Shown in pieces: positions 1 to 10,100 of a stretch of DNA of 64,000 nucleotides. Both the position numbers and the translations under genes were made by a program. The notes below the pieces were generated by a model. The model was not told where the DNA came from. It searched no databases and was given only the letters and a program-made list of their open reading frames with translations. Origin of the DNA: Aerococcus christensenii (lineage in GTDB: Bacteria > Bacillota > Bacilli > Lactobacillales > Aerococcaceae); assembly GCF_001543105.1 (NCBI RefSeq), contig NZ_CP014159.1:682001-746000 (forward strand), read 5' to 3'. Within the stretch, counting starts at the first letter, position 1. Each line of letters begins with the position of its first letter.

Positions 1-301
1 CTTCTTGAGTTACTTTAGTTGGTTCTTCCTCTTCCTTAATTGCCTTTTCAAAAGACTCAGGTTCTTTTTCAGTTGAGGGAGAAACTTTTTCGGTAGGTTC
101 AGATTTTTCTTCTGTAAATTTCTCACTTTCTGGGATATCAACTTTAATAATAGCAGGTTGCCCTCCCAAACCTAAGAAACCTTTTTTAGCCTCTTGCACG
201 ACCGTTATCTGGTTTGGAAGAAGCTCTAAATTAGCTAAGCTTGCCTTAGCTTGTTCAATAGCTTGTTCAACTGTTTTCCCTTGAAAAGTTTTTTGTTTCA
301 T
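1..301 (-). CDS. khpB: KhpB/Jag RNA-binding protein, N-terminal part (cut by window edge)
   Basis: Reading on the minus strand from the ATG at 301, the frame stays open to base 1 (about 100 codons), so the C-terminus lies outside the window. The first ~55 residues form a Jag-N domain with the hallmark KKGFLGLGGQPA segment, followed by a Glu/Lys/Pro/Ser-rich acidic linker. The family continues with KH and R3H RNA-binding domains, not visible here. An AAGGAG ribosome site precedes the start, which is 15 nt after the yidC stop, so the two are co-transcribed, as is usual in Firmicutes. KhpB proteins bind RNA and influence cell division and envelope homeostasis (family knowledge). Not in dispute apart from the truncation. 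Confidence 0.9.
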   Translation of the reverse strand, partial: MKQKTFQGKTVEQAIEQAKASLANLELLPNQITVVQEAKKGFLGLGGQPAIIKVDIPESEKFTEEKSEPTEKVSPSTEKEPESFEKAIKEEEEPTKVTQE

Positions 302-316
302 AATCAACGCTCCTTA

Positions 317-1162
317 TTATTTACGTTTTTTACCTCTAGGATTACGACGCGCTTTTTCTAAACGATGTTCAAGTTCTTTCTCTTTTAATTCTTTTTCTTT
401 TCGATCTTGTTGTTTTTGATAAGGATTATTGAGCAATAACATTTGTCCAATAGTGAATACATTGGCTGTAGCCATATAGAGTGAAACGGCACTTGGCAAT
501 CCCATCATAATTAAGAACATCATACCTGCCATTGCATATTGCATAACCGTTGTGGCAACACTCTTGTTTCCGCTTGAAACTTGCATTAAATAAGTCGAAT
601 ACCACATAGCTACCGCTGCTAAAATCGGTAAAATAAAGAACGGATCACTTTTTCCTAATTCCATCCATAAAAAATTACCTGTCGTTAAAGCTTTAGTTCT
701 TAGAATGGCTTGATAAAGAGCAGTTAAAATAGGTAATTGAATCAATAACGGAAGAATTCCTGCCCACTTATTCATATCGTATTTTTGATTCAATTTTTCT
801 AATTCTTTTCCTAATTTTTCTTGAGTTTCTGGATCCCTCGAAGCATACTTCTCTCTTAATGCCTTCACTTCTGGCTGCATCATTTGCATTTTTTCTGAGT
901 TCTTCATTTGGAAATGATACAGTGGAACTAAGATTAGACGCATAATAATAGTAAAACAAAGGATTCCTAAACCATAATTATTTTTAAACAAATGGGATAG
1001 TCCCACAATCACTTGCGATAACATATAGACTAGCTTGTTCCACAAACCCGGTGAATCTGCAGTAATCGGTTCTATTGCCCCTACATTTCCGCATCCTCCT
1101 AATAAAATAATAATACCCAAAAGAAGCAGCAGTTGGTAAAAATATTTAGATTTATTTTTCAC
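317..1162 (-). CDS. yidC: YidC/SpoIIIJ/OxaA membrane protein insertase (lipoprotein form)
   Basis: 281 aa, the usual length of Gram-positive YidC. A lipoprotein signal peptide with lipobox LGGC lies at residues ~21-24, followed by the five-helix YidC core (hydrophobic segments near residues 60-80, 130-150, 172-192, 205-240) and a highly basic C-terminal tail ending in [10 protein letters not shown], which in the family contacts the ribosome. It inserts membrane proteins with or without SecYEG. It overlaps rnpA by 11 bp (1152-1162), so translation is probably coupled. Part of the rpmH-rnpA-yidC-khpB cluster. Confidence 0.95.
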   Translation of the reverse strand: MKNKSKYFYQLLLLLGIIILLGGCGNVGAIEPITADSPGLWNKLVYMLSQVIVGLSHLFKNNYGLGILCFTIIMRLILVPLYHFQMKNSEKMQMMQPEVKALREKYASRDPETQEKLGKELEKLNQKYDMNKWAGILPLLIQLPILTALYQAILRTKALTTGNFLWMELGKSDPFFILPILAAVAMWYSTYLMQVSSGNKSVATTVMQYAMAGMMFLIMMGLPSAVSLYMATANVFTIGQMLLLNNPYQKQQDRKEKELKEKELEHRLEKARRNPRGKKRK

Positions 1163-1529
1163 TGTTTTGTCCTTTCTTTTGTTTAAGAGGATCTCGAGTA
1201 AACAACGGGCTTAAATTTATCACATGAATCAAACTCTTCTTAATCTCTGATTGATTCATTTCTGCTGTTGGTTTTCTCGCAATCAAAATAAAATCATATT
1301 CGGCTTGAATTTGATCTTTTAATTCTGTTAGAGCTTGTCGAATCATTCGCTTCACCCGATTGCGCGTTACAGCGTTGCCTACCTTTTTCCCTACAGATAG
1401 TCCTACTCGAAAATGAGGTTGCTCTTTTTCAATAAAGTACAAGACAAATTGGCGATTTGCTTTTGATTGTCCTTGGTGAAAGACACGACTAAAGTCTTTT
1501 TCTGTTTTAACCCGATAACTTTTGCGCAT
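1152..1529 (-). CDS. rnpA: Ribonuclease P protein component
   Basis: 125 aa from the ATG at 1529. The start [17 protein letters not shown] matches the family N-terminus; an open stretch runs 20 codons further upstream but has no support. The RNase P signature ([15 protein letters not shown]) lies near residues 55-70. The protein pairs with the RnpB RNA (not in this window) to remove 5' leaders of pre-tRNAs. It sits after rpmH with a hairpin terminator between them, a common attenuation arrangement for rpmH-rnpA, and overlaps yidC downstream. Confidence 0.95.
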   Translation of the reverse strand: MRKSYRVKTEKDFSRVFHQGQSKANRQFVLYFIEKEQPHFRVGLSVGKKVGNAVTRNRVKRMIRQALTELKDQIQAEYDFILIARKPTAEMNQSEIKKSLIHVINLSPLFTRDPLKQKKGQNSEK

Positions 1530-1570
1530 GTCTTGCCCCTCTCTCCTCTTATTAACATAATCTAGTTCTT

Positions 1571-1602
1571 GAAAAAAAAAAGACCACATTTGTTGTGGTC
1601 TT
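1571..1602 (-). terminator. Intrinsic terminator/attenuator after rpmH
   Basis: On the minus strand an 8-bp stem AGACCACA/TGTGGTCT is followed by ten T. It begins inside the rpmH stop codon and lies before rnpA, so it probably limits read-through from rpmH into rnpA-yidC-khpB. Confidence 0.75.
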
Positions 1603-1735
1603 ATGCTGAAATACGTTTTCTGCCTTTTTGGCGACGACGTGCTAAAACGTGACGACCATTTTTTGTACTCATACGATTGCGGAAGCCATGTTTCTTTTGA
1701 CGACGACGTTTATTTGGTTGATAAGTTCTCTTCAT
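1601..1735 (-). CDS. rpmH: 50S ribosomal protein L34
   Basis: 44 aa. The translation starts [19 protein letters not shown] and ends GRKRISA, the canonical L34 sequence. Too short for many gene finders. An AGGAGGTGTT ribosome site lies just upstream of the ATG at 1735. It heads the rnpA-yidC-khpB cluster and faces away from oriC, the ancestral layout. Confidence 0.98.
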   Translation of the reverse strand: MKRTYQPNKRRRQKKHGFRNRMSTKNGRHVLARRRQKGRKRISA

Positions 1736-1790
1736 GAATAACACCTCCTATGATAATGGGAATGGTATTTGTTTAATAACAATCCTTCAT

Positions 1791-1819
1791 AGTATATAGG
1801 ACATTTTTAAGAATTTCAA
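1791..1819 (-). promoter_or_regulatory. Promoter of rpmH
   Basis: Minus strand: -35 TTGAAA (1814-1819), 17-bp spacer, -10 TATACT (1791-1796), about 55 nt upstream of the rpmH start. Confidence 0.75.
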
Positions 1820-1871
1820 GAACTTCATCAAAAAAAATTGATTAAATTCCACTTTTCTTATTTTTTCGAAC

Positions 1872-1909
1872 AAAAACGAGGCCCCTCTAACAGGAAGAGT
1901 CTCGTTTTA
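1872..1909 (-). terminator. Terminator of the peptide-binding protein gene
   Basis: Inverted repeat AAAACGAG...CTCGTTTT with an imperfect inner stem, 6 nt after the stop of the minus-strand gene at 1915; T-rich on both strands, so it may act in both directions. Confidence 0.7.
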
Positions 1910-1914
1910 AATGA

Positions 1915-3552
1915 CTATTTAGCTTTTTCTTCTAATTCAATATTTCTAAACACAAATCTCGTCCCAATTCGATGAGTTTCTAGTCCTTTTACTCGTGGTG
2001 AGAGACGAACAGGATAAGCTCTCATATAGAGAGGCATAGTCACAGCATGTCGACCTAAATGATTTTGAGCTTCAACTAAAGTATCAAATCGAGCTTGTTC
2101 ATCATTGCCGTAATCATCTTTAGCTTTTCTAATTAATTCATCATATTCAGAGGATTTGTAAAGTGTGTGGTTACGTGCAGAATCCGAAGTGAAGATATCG
2201 TAATATTCAATAGGATCTCCTAGAGAACCGGCCCAACCACAAATTCCCATGTCAAACTTAGTACTCGTGATTTTCGCAAACATTGGTGGAGTAGGCATTA
2301 CTTTCATGTTGACTTTCAAATCTGGTAAAGTTGTTTGAATTTGAGATTGAACAAATTCTCCCACTTGCTTAGACATTTCATCATCAGTTACCAACATTTC
2401 AAATTCAATAGTATCTTTTCCTAATTCCTGTTTAGCTTTTTGCCATTCTTCCTTAGCTTTTTCTGGATCATAAATTACATGATTTTCAACAATTTCTGTA
2501 AAATCTTTTCCCGTTTTAGGATCCTTTGCATAATCTACAGGTAATTGGTTGACAGGGACTGTAGACCCATTCATCAATACTTTATTAATTAAAACGTCAC
2601 GATCCACACATAAGCTCATTGCTCGACGTAAATGTTCATTTTGTAATTCTTTTTTATAGCCAGTACCATACTCTAAATACACACTCGAAGCCGTTGGAAT
2701 AGCTTTAAAATCAGGAGAATCTTTATATTGTTTTGCTAAATCCCCTGACAAAAAGGCAACATCTGTTCTTCCACCTTCAAAGAGATTATTACTTGTAGAA
2801 GGATCTTTAATAACTTGTACTTTCACTTGATCTAATTTGACATTATCTTTATCCCAATATTTATCGTTCTTATCATAAGACCACTCACTATTAGTACCAT
2901 CCCAACCTTTAATAACAAAAGGTCCATTAGATAGAAGATTATCAGCGTTCATACCATAAGAATCTCCTTTTTCTTTCACAAATTTTTCGTTAAGTGGGAA
3001 GAAAATAGTCGCAACTAAATTCTTTTTAAAATAAGGAGTGGCTTTTTCTAACTGAACATCTAAAGTATAATCATCAACCGCTTTTACGCCTAAAGAGTCC
3101 AATGGCGCTTTTTTCATATTAATGTCTTTAGCATTCTTAATGTTATACATTACATAAGCATTTTGAGCTGCTGTTGCTGGATCTACGGCCCGTTTCCAAG
3201 CAAAAACATAATCTTTAGCCGTCACAGGATCGCCATTTGACCATTTAGCGTCCTTACGTAGGTGGAAACGATAATGCTTTCCTTCATCGGTAACTTCCGG
3301 TTCACCATCACAACCAGCAGGTACTGTCTTATTATCTTTATCATAGACGTATAAGCCTTCTTGAAATTGCCCAATAACGTCATAGTTAAAAATATCGTAC
3401 GCCTTTGTAGAATCTCCAGTAGATAATTCAGAAGACTGTACCCAGTTTAGGACTTTTTTATGCCCACCTGTTTGAGATTGTTTTTGACAAGCGCCTAATA
3501 AGAATAAAACACTCATTAAGCAAAGTAATACGGCAAAATTTTTTCTTTTCAT
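1915..3552 (-). CDS. Peptide ABC transporter substrate-binding lipoprotein (OppA-like)
   Basis: 545 aa, typical of SBP family 5. Lipobox LLGAC at residues ~18-22 predicts a lipid-anchored extracellular protein. The body carries the OppA features: YDIFNYDVIGQFQEGLY near residue 53, the LRKDAKWSNGDPVTAKDYVFAWKR signature region near residue 98, and a C-terminal YYDIFTSDSARNHT segment. It should capture oligopeptides for import. No oppBCDF permease or ATPase genes are adjacent, so it must use a transporter encoded elsewhere; orphan OppA paralogues of this type also occur as pheromone or peptide sensors in lactic acid bacteria. Substrate is not deducible. Confidence 0.9.
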   Translation of the reverse strand: MKRKNFAVLLCLMSVLFLLGACQKQSQTGGHKKVLNWVQSSELSTGDSTKAYDIFNYDVIGQFQEGLYVYDKDNKTVPAGCDGEPEVTDEGKHYRFHLRKDAKWSNGDPVTAKDYVFAWKRAVDPATAAQNAYVMYNIKNAKDINMKKAPLDSLGVKAVDDYTLDVQLEKATPYFKKNLVATIFFPLNEKFVKEKGDSYGMNADNLLSNGPFVIKGWDGTNSEWSYDKNDKYWDKDNVKLDQVKVQVIKDPSTSNNLFEGGRTDVAFLSGDLAKQYKDSPDFKAIPTASSVYLEYGTGYKKELQNEHLRRAMSLCVDRDVLINKVLMNGSTVPVNQLPVDYAKDPKTGKDFTEIVENHVIYDPEKAKEEWQKAKQELGKDTIEFEMLVTDDEMSKQVGEFVQSQIQTTLPDLKVNMKVMPTPPMFAKITSTKFDMGICGWAGSLGDPIEYYDIFTSDSARNHTLYKSSEYDELIRKAKDDYGNDEQARFDTLVEAQNHLGRHAVTMPLYMRAYPVRLSPRVKGLETHRIGTRFVFRNIELEEKAK

Positions 3553-3885
3553 GGTGCTTTACCATTCCTTTCTCTTGTAATTGCCGTTAATTATTTTACG
3601 ATCATTTATTTTATATATCTACAACTGTCTACATTTTTATTCATTAAAAAACAATATTTTTTTTTTTATTTTCTCACTAAGAGTCCCAATTAAAATACCT
3701 GTAAGTTTTCTTATTTTCATTCTCATTTTTCCCTTTTTTCTCAAAGATGCAAACTCTGTTTTTATTTTATAAGGTGTACATCTTAAATACTTCCATTTTT
3801 GTAGTTTTTCCTTCAATAAAGTTGTACACAAAAAGAGGATAAACTTTCCAAAAGGATGTGATCTTCTTTTTTTCATATTCGTTTT
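3553..3885. other. T-rich gene-free stretch left of oriC
   Basis: No convincing gene. Open frames here (3581-3772 plus, 3637-3876 minus) lack ribosome sites and consist largely of low-complexity Phe/Ile or Lys runs. The stretch includes an eight-T run near 3660. Confidence 0.5.
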
Positions 3886-4140
3886 TCAACTGAATATAAA
3901 CAAGTTTGTTAACAATCCACAGGAAATGCAATACTTTCCCACATAATGTGGAAAAGACAGCTTTTTCCTATTAAAACGCCTCCGCCTTAACGGAATTTGT
4001 CCACACCTTATAAAAATACCACCTCTTTTTTCACAGTTATTCACACAATGTGGAAAAACATGTCCTATGTTTTGGATATCTTTGTTCACAGATTTATTTT
4101 TTTGTGGATAAGTTAAAATGTTCATGTTAAACTAAATCTA
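3886..4140. other. oriC: oriC, upstream DnaA-box cluster
   Basis: Perfect boxes (TTATNCACA) at 4037-4045 (plus) and 4103-4111 (minus). One-mismatch boxes TTTTCCACA or TTGTNCACA at 3947-3955 and 4049-4057 (minus), and 3997-4005 and 4082-4090 (plus); a weaker one at 3913-3921. Boxes point both ways. The cluster lies immediately upstream of dnaA at the point where gene direction flips from minus to plus, as expected at a bidirectional origin. It probably also autoregulates dnaA. Confidence 0.9.
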
Positions 4141-4167
4141 ACACCTATAAAAAGAAAGGAGTACATC

Positions 4168-5511
4168 ATGGATCCTTTACAAGATCTTTGGCAAGTGGTT
4201 ACAGAATATTTTCGTAATCAATTAACTAAAGGAAGTTTCGATACTTGGATTTTGGGACTAAAACCTCTTCAATTAACTCAGGATACTCTCACCATTGAAG
4301 CCGTCTCTCAACTCCATAAAAAACATATTGAATCTCATTATTTACTACAACTAAAACAAGTGATTTATGAATATCTTGGCCGAGAAATTCAAATTAATTT
4401 AGTACTTGATCAAAGTAATAATTTTAATTCTCAAATTCAATTCGGAGACAATCCTTCTTCAACAGAAGTTTCTCGCCATACTTCTAACAAAAGTGATCTT
4501 AATCCAAAATATACTTTTGAAAATTTTGTTGTTGGTGAAGGAAATAAAATGGCCCACGCCGCAGCTTTAGCTGTAGCGGAAGGCCCAGGACGCGATTATA
4601 ATCCACTCTTTTTTTATGGAGGAGTAGGTTTAGGAAAAACTCATTTGATGCAAGCGATCGGACACGAAGTCTTAAGAACTTTTCCAGATGCCCGCGTAAA
4701 ATACGTTACCAGTGAAAAATTTACAAATGATTTTATTGAAGCAATTCGAAAAAATACAACTTCTCAATTTCATGAAGAATATCGAAATGTTGATATGCTT
4801 TTAGTAGATGATATTCAATTCATCGGAAATAAGCAATCGACTCAAGAAGAGTTTTTCCATACTTTTAACGCTTTATATAATAACAACAAACATATCGTTC
4901 TTACTTCTGATCGGGACGCTAGTCAAATTCCAGAACTAGAGGATCGTTTAGTTTCTCGCTTTAAACAAGGGCTCTCTACCGATATTACTCCACCAGATCT
5001 AGAAACTCGAATCGCTATTCTTAGAAATAAAGCGCAAGTCAATGGTATCAATATCCCTGACGATACCCTTTCCTATATTGCTGGTCAAATTGATACAAAT
5101 ATTCGAGAACTAGAAGGTGCCTTAACAAGCGTTCAAGCATATGCTGTTATGAATCAAGCAGATCTTACTCCAGATGTTGCCGCTAGAGCTCTATCGAACT
5201 ATAAAGACCTTAATGCAAATAAAGTCCCAACGATTTCAGAAATTCAAGAAATTGTTGCAAACTTTTTCCATTTAACAGTTGAAGATTTAAAAGGGAAAAA
5301 ACGAAAACGAGAAATTGTGGTTCCACGGCAGATAGCGATGTATCTTTCGAGAGAAATTACAGATGCCTCTCTTCCTAAAATCGGTCAAGAATTTGGAGGA
5401 AAAGATCATACCACTGTCCTTCATGCTCACGAAAAAATATCAGAAGCCATGCGACATCCTTCAGATATTCGCGATAACATTCAAAGTATTGAGCGTTTAT
5501 TAAATCATTAG
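4168..5511 (+). CDS. dnaA: Chromosomal replication initiator DnaA
   Basis: 447 aa. Domain I at residues ~1-85, a short linker (II), the AAA+ domain III with Walker A GGVGLGKTH near residue 150 and Walker B MLLVDDIQF near 212, and the domain IV DNA-binding signature GGKDHTTVLHAHEKI near 411-425. Binds the DnaA boxes listed on both sides of the gene and opens the origin. Start at ATG 4168 with AAAGGAG upstream; length matches Firmicutes orthologues. Followed by 219 bp of origin sequence before dnaN. Confidence 0.99.
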   Translation: MDPLQDLWQVVTEYFRNQLTKGSFDTWILGLKPLQLTQDTLTIEAVSQLHKKHIESHYLLQLKQVIYEYLGREIQINLVLDQSNNFNSQIQFGDNPSSTEVSRHTSNKSDLNPKYTFENFVVGEGNKMAHAAALAVAEGPGRDYNPLFFYGGVGLGKTHLMQAIGHEVLRTFPDARVKYVTSEKFTNDFIEAIRKNTTSQFHEEYRNVDMLLVDDIQFIGNKQSTQEEFFHTFNALYNNNKHIVLTSDRDASQIPELEDRLVSRFKQGLSTDITPPDLETRIAILRNKAQVNGINIPDDTLSYIAGQIDTNIRELEGALTSVQAYAVMNQADLTPDVAARALSNYKDLNANKVPTISEIQEIVANFFHLTVEDLKGKKRKREIVVPRQIAMYLSREITDASLPKIGQEFGGKDHTTVLHAHEKISEAMRHPSDIRDNIQSIERLLNH

Positions 5512-5549
5512 CGCGCTCAGATGTCTTCTTTATGTTAAAATAAGGCGTA

Positions 5550-5700
5550 AAAAGTATTGTGGAAAACTAAATAGAAAAAGAACAAGTCTATAAACATTTT
5601 ATCCACAAGTGGATAAGTGAAATCTTCTTGTTTCTCTTATTTATTCACAACTTCCACATAGCTTACTACTAATACTACAAACTACTTAATATGAAAAAAG
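5550..5700. other. oriC: oriC, downstream DnaA boxes and DnaA-trio-like unwinding region
   Basis: Perfect boxes at 5599-5607 (plus) and 5641-5649 (plus); AGTGGATAA at 5608-5616 directly abuts the first in inverted orientation; TGTGGAAAA at 5558-5566. From 5663 to 5687 a run of TAC/TAA/AAA triplets (TTACTACTAATACTAC then AAACTACTT) follows the last boxes, matching the DnaA-trio motif known from Bacillus oriC, where DnaA loads on single-stranded DNA. AT-rich DNA follows to 5710. This is the likely melting site. Confidence 0.85.
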
Positions 5701-5730
5701 AGTATTAACTCTCAATGAAAGGAGCTCTCA

Positions 5731-6885
5731 ATGAAATTTACAATCAAAAAATCTATTTTTGCTGATTGCTTAGCAAACGTTCAACGCGCAATCTCATTTC
5801 GAACCACCATTCCGATTTTGACAGGAATCAAACTTCAAACCAATGAAAAGGGACTCATTTTAACAGGAAGTGATTCTACTTTATCTATAGAAAATCTAAT
5901 TGAAGAAAAAGAAGAAAGCAACCATCTTTCAATCAGCGAACCAGGATCTGTTATTCTACCTTCACGTTTTTTAGGAGATATTATTCGAAAATTACCAGAA
6001 GATAAAATAACAGTAGCCGTACAAGATAATTTTCAAACAATTATTACCTCTGGCGAATCTGTTTTTACTCTTAATGGTACTTCCGGCAAAAATTACCCGC
6101 AACTTCCAGAAATTAATTCAGCAGCTACGTTTAATTTACCAGGGCATTTAATGCGCCAAGCCATTAACTACACAATTATTTCTGTCTCCTCTCAAGAAAC
6201 TCGTCCTATTTTTACAGGGATTCATTTCGAATTAGGAGATAATCAACTAAAAGCTATTTCAACCGATTCCCATCGTTTGAGTCAACGCATTATCCCTATC
6301 ACAATTCCTGAAAGCTTAAAAGATAAAGAAAAAGTAGAATTAAATATCCCTGGACGCGCCCTTTCTGAACTTTCTCGATTAGTCAATGACAATGAGAATA
6401 TTTCTATGATGGTAACTAATAATCAGGTCCTCTTTAAGATGAATAATACCTCTCTTTATTCGCGCTTATTAGAAGGTACTTATCCAGATACTACTCGTTT
6501 ATTAACAAAAGACCAAAAAACATCTATTAAAGTAAATGCTGCTGAATTAGGTGCAGCTGTTGAAAGGGCTCTTATTTTAAGTCACCAAGGAAAAAATAAT
6601 ATGGTGAAATTATCCATGGATAATAGTGGCGTTATTCTATCTGGTCATTCTTCCGAAATTGGTTATGTTAAGGAAAAAATTAATGCCTTAGGTTTTGAGG
6701 GAGAAAATATGTCCATTTCTTTTAATCCAGATTATTTGAGAGAAGCATTGAAAACGTTTGGTGGACAAGATGTCATCATTCGATTTACCTCTCCTTCCCA
6801 TCCTTTCATCCTTTTACCAAGTGAAGATAGTGATAACTTTAATATGATTCAATTAATTACGCCTATTCGAACGCCTGGAAATTAA
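5731..6885 (+). CDS. dnaN: DNA polymerase III sliding clamp (beta subunit)
   Basis: 384 aa with the three-domain clamp organisation (about 125 residues each) and a C-terminus ILLPSEDSDNFNMIQLITPIRT typical of DnaN (MPMRL-type end). The clamp encircles DNA and tethers polymerase III. AAAGGAG ribosome site 7 nt before the ATG. Its own terminator follows, separating it from the surface-protein pseudogene. Confidence 0.98.
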   Translation: MKFTIKKSIFADCLANVQRAISFRTTIPILTGIKLQTNEKGLILTGSDSTLSIENLIEEKEESNHLSISEPGSVILPSRFLGDIIRKLPEDKITVAVQDNFQTIITSGESVFTLNGTSGKNYPQLPEINSAATFNLPGHLMRQAINYTIISVSSQETRPIFTGIHFELGDNQLKAISTDSHRLSQRIIPITIPESLKDKEKVELNIPGRALSELSRLVNDNENISMMVTNNQVLFKMNNTSLYSRLLEGTYPDTTRLLTKDQKTSIKVNAAELGAAVERALILSHQGKNNMVKLSMDNSGVILSGHSSEIGYVKEKINALGFEGENMSISFNPDYLREALKTFGGQDVIIRFTSPSHPFILLPSEDSDNFNMIQLITPIRTPGN

Positions 6886-6894
6886 AATAAACGA

Positions 6895-6934
6895 AAAACT
6901 GTAAGCCGAGAAAATCAGGCTTACAGTTTTTTTT
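6895..6934 (+). terminator. dnaN terminator
   Basis: A perfect 13-bp stem AAAACTGTAAGCC/GGCTTACAGTTTT, 10-nt loop, followed by T's. Confidence 0.9.
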
Positions 6935-7187
6935 AATAAAAGGTACACGTAAAAATAAGTTTGAAAAATATTGAAATTCTTATTAAAAAATGGAATTTAA
7001 TTGTTAAAAAATAGGGAATATGCCATACTTCACGTGAAAAATAAACAACTTTTTATATAAAAGTTATAAATCAAAGAGCGATAGAAATGGTAAAAGGACT
7101 AGAAATAGTCTCTTTTATTATAATAAACACAACATTGCTTTTGTTATAGAATATATATTTTTTTTGTTGCTCATAAGGAGAATCGGT

Positions 7188-10100
7188 ATGAAAAAAATTA
7201 TAAATATGCTTTACGCAAAACAAGTCTAGGTTTGTGTAGCGTGGTAATTGCTGTTGTTCTAGCTGGGCATACGTCTGTAGTATTAGCAGCAGAAGATGCT
7301 AATTCACAAATTTCAATTGGAGAAAAACAGGCTCATTTATCTAAGGATAAAAAAGAATCTAATCTTTCAAAAGATAAGATTAAACTCAATAATCAAGCAG
7401 CTTACATAGCTGCAGACAACGGTCCCGTTATTCCAGGCGCTGATAGAGCAGCAGCGGGAGATAGCAATGAAAAACCAGCAGCAACACCAGCTCCAACTGA
7501 TGACCAAAAATATTCTGCTACACAAACAGATTTACAAAATAAAAATGACTTTAACTACGGTAACAACGAAAAGAAAATAAAAGACTTTAGTGATGATGAA
7601 CGTTACCGTAAGTCTGACCTAGAGCCTGGCGAAAAGAGCAAACTCACCATGATTCCGGCACAGAAAATAAAGACGGTTTTTCTTTTTGAATTTTAAATCC
7701 AACGACTGGTGCAAAAGATAAAAAGACATACGGTATTGGGGTAAAATTCGATCCTAAAAAAGAACGTACCTATGCAGGGGTTACTGTCAATTCTTCAGGA
7801 AGTAATTTAAATATTAAACAAAAGTTTGGCGATCCTGAGTCTATTGAATCAGCTAAACCTGGCACAGAATTAGGTGTTGATAATCCACCTGTTTCTGATC
7901 AAGCAGAAGCAACGATGGATATCGATGTTAAAAGGAGTAAGATTGCATCTTTAGCGATTGCCGGAACAGAAAATGACCTTAAGCTTATCAATAGTATCAA
8001 CCATGTTTATATAGAAAAAGATAAAGAAGATGCTGAAAAAAGAGGGGAAACCGTCGAAGTAGGCAAGCGTAAGCCTATAGTCTTTGCATGGAAAGATGAG
8101 TATAAGAAAGATACTATCGCTAAGAAAAAACAATTCTTTAACGCAACTGATTCTATAACAACGACCTTCAACCCTTATCCAAATGAAAATGACGAACTTT
8201 ATACTATGACTGTTGTTGGTGACACAACAGTCAATAAAGCATTTGTTAAGGGACAATTGATTCATACCGGGACAAAGATTGAAAACATCGACGTAAACGG
8301 GGCAAAGCGTATCGTCGGTCAAGTCTACTTCCCAACTGGTGAAATTGTTGAAGGTGCATCTACCTTTGTTGTAACTGAAGACAATAAGGATGAAATTGCA
8401 AAGAAATTCCCAAATGAAACTATTAATGTCGGTGACGTTATGGTACAAATGCCACAAGGTGCTTTGCAAAACAAAAATGGTCAATTTAATGACCCAAAAT
8501 TTGCGGGAGTTCAAAATCTTGAAGCTAAATTCTATGCTCGTCCTCGTACAGAGAAAGAATTTAAAGAGATTGTAAATAAGTTGAATAATGGCGACGAAGA
8601 CGGCGATTATAAGTTTGTAGAAACTGGGGCAGACAATCAAACCATTAAATTTAAAGGTGCAGATGTTGTCGTTCCAAAGCAAGGCTTTGACCGCTACGAC
8701 CACTACAACCTTCTTGGAAATATCAAGATTAAACTTGATGATACTCGTCACTATGATCAATCTTTTGGGCATAAAGACGATGCAACAGGAAAAGTGACAG
8801 ATTCTAATGACCGTACTTACTTTGATATAGCTCCAGACGTTGAATTTGATGTCAACATGTATGAGCCTGGTGAAAAAGGAGAAAAAGCCTCATCAAAAAT
8901 CAGATACAGAAATGAAGAAGGCTGATCAAAGAGAAGAAGTTCATGGCGATATTAATTTTGAATTTGTCGAAAAAGCTAATAAGCAAATTGAAAAAGCTAA
9001 TAAGCAAATTGAAAAAGATTTAGGCAAAGATGTAAAAGACCTTGAGGATGACGAAAAGTGGAAGGTTGAGCTTAAAGATGGTGATATTACCAAATTCAAA
9101 ATCACCGCTCCAAAAAGAGCAAAAGCCGGAGACTTTATTGCTGTACCTGTAACATACACCTATGCTAACGGATCAAAAGATAGACATTGGTTCCACTTTG
9201 TAGTCCAAGAAAATCCAAAGAATGTTCCAGACTACAATGTTCAAAAAGGTAGTGCTGGCGACACATTGGAAAATACAGGAAAACTTCATGAAGATCCTGA
9301 CGATAAGAAAATGAAACCAACATCTTATGAGTTTGACAAAAAAGCTGTCGTTGAAAAAACTGAAGATGGCAAACTAAAGGCAACTTATAATGATGATAAG
9401 GGAAATACTTGGAATGTTATCTTAGATCCAACAACAGGTAAAGTAACTGCTAAAGTTCCAAAAGGGTGAACCTGATGAAAAAGAAACAACGGTTATTGTT
9501 GAAAATTCACAAGTGAAGGGCGATCCTACTGTTAAGACAATCAAAGGACCTAAGAAACAAATCATCGAAGTTGGGGACAAGGACTTTGAAGGTGAAGTTT
9601 CCTATGAAATGGAACAACCTATCCCTTATGAAATTGAAATCCAAGAAGATCCAGAGCTCGACCTCTTTGAAATTAAAGAAGTTCAACTAGGATCTGTCAA
9701 GACTTGCCATACTCAAAAACTAAAGAATGGTGAAGCTGTCGGCGATCTAATTGATAAAAAGAAAGAACCTCAAAAACGTATCATCAAGATTGGTACAAAA
9801 CCTGTAACCAATACGGAAACGCAAGGAAGTCCCTGTTGAAGTGACCTACAAGTATGATGATACGAAGGATAAGGGTACGGTAGAAAAGGGACAATACACA
9901 CCAGGCAAGGTGGAAACCAAGATTACTAACGTCCTCAATCCAAAGACGGGTAAGATTGAGACCAAGACCGAAGAAGTGGTAACTCCTGGTAAACAAGAAA
10001 TCATCGTTGGCTCGAAGGACTACACGGGTGTATTCACTCACGATGTCACTGAGGAAGTTCCATATGAAATGGAAGTTATCGAAGACGATACCCTTGAAGC

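Noticed and set aside
3637..3876. 79-codon minus-strand frame left of oriC
   Set aside because: No ribosome site, Lys/Phe low complexity and no recognisable domain; overlaps T-rich intergenic DNA.
7951..8772. 273-codon minus-strand frame
   Set aside because: Antisense to the surface-protein pseudogene; composition reflects the complement of its Asp/Lys-rich coding strand.
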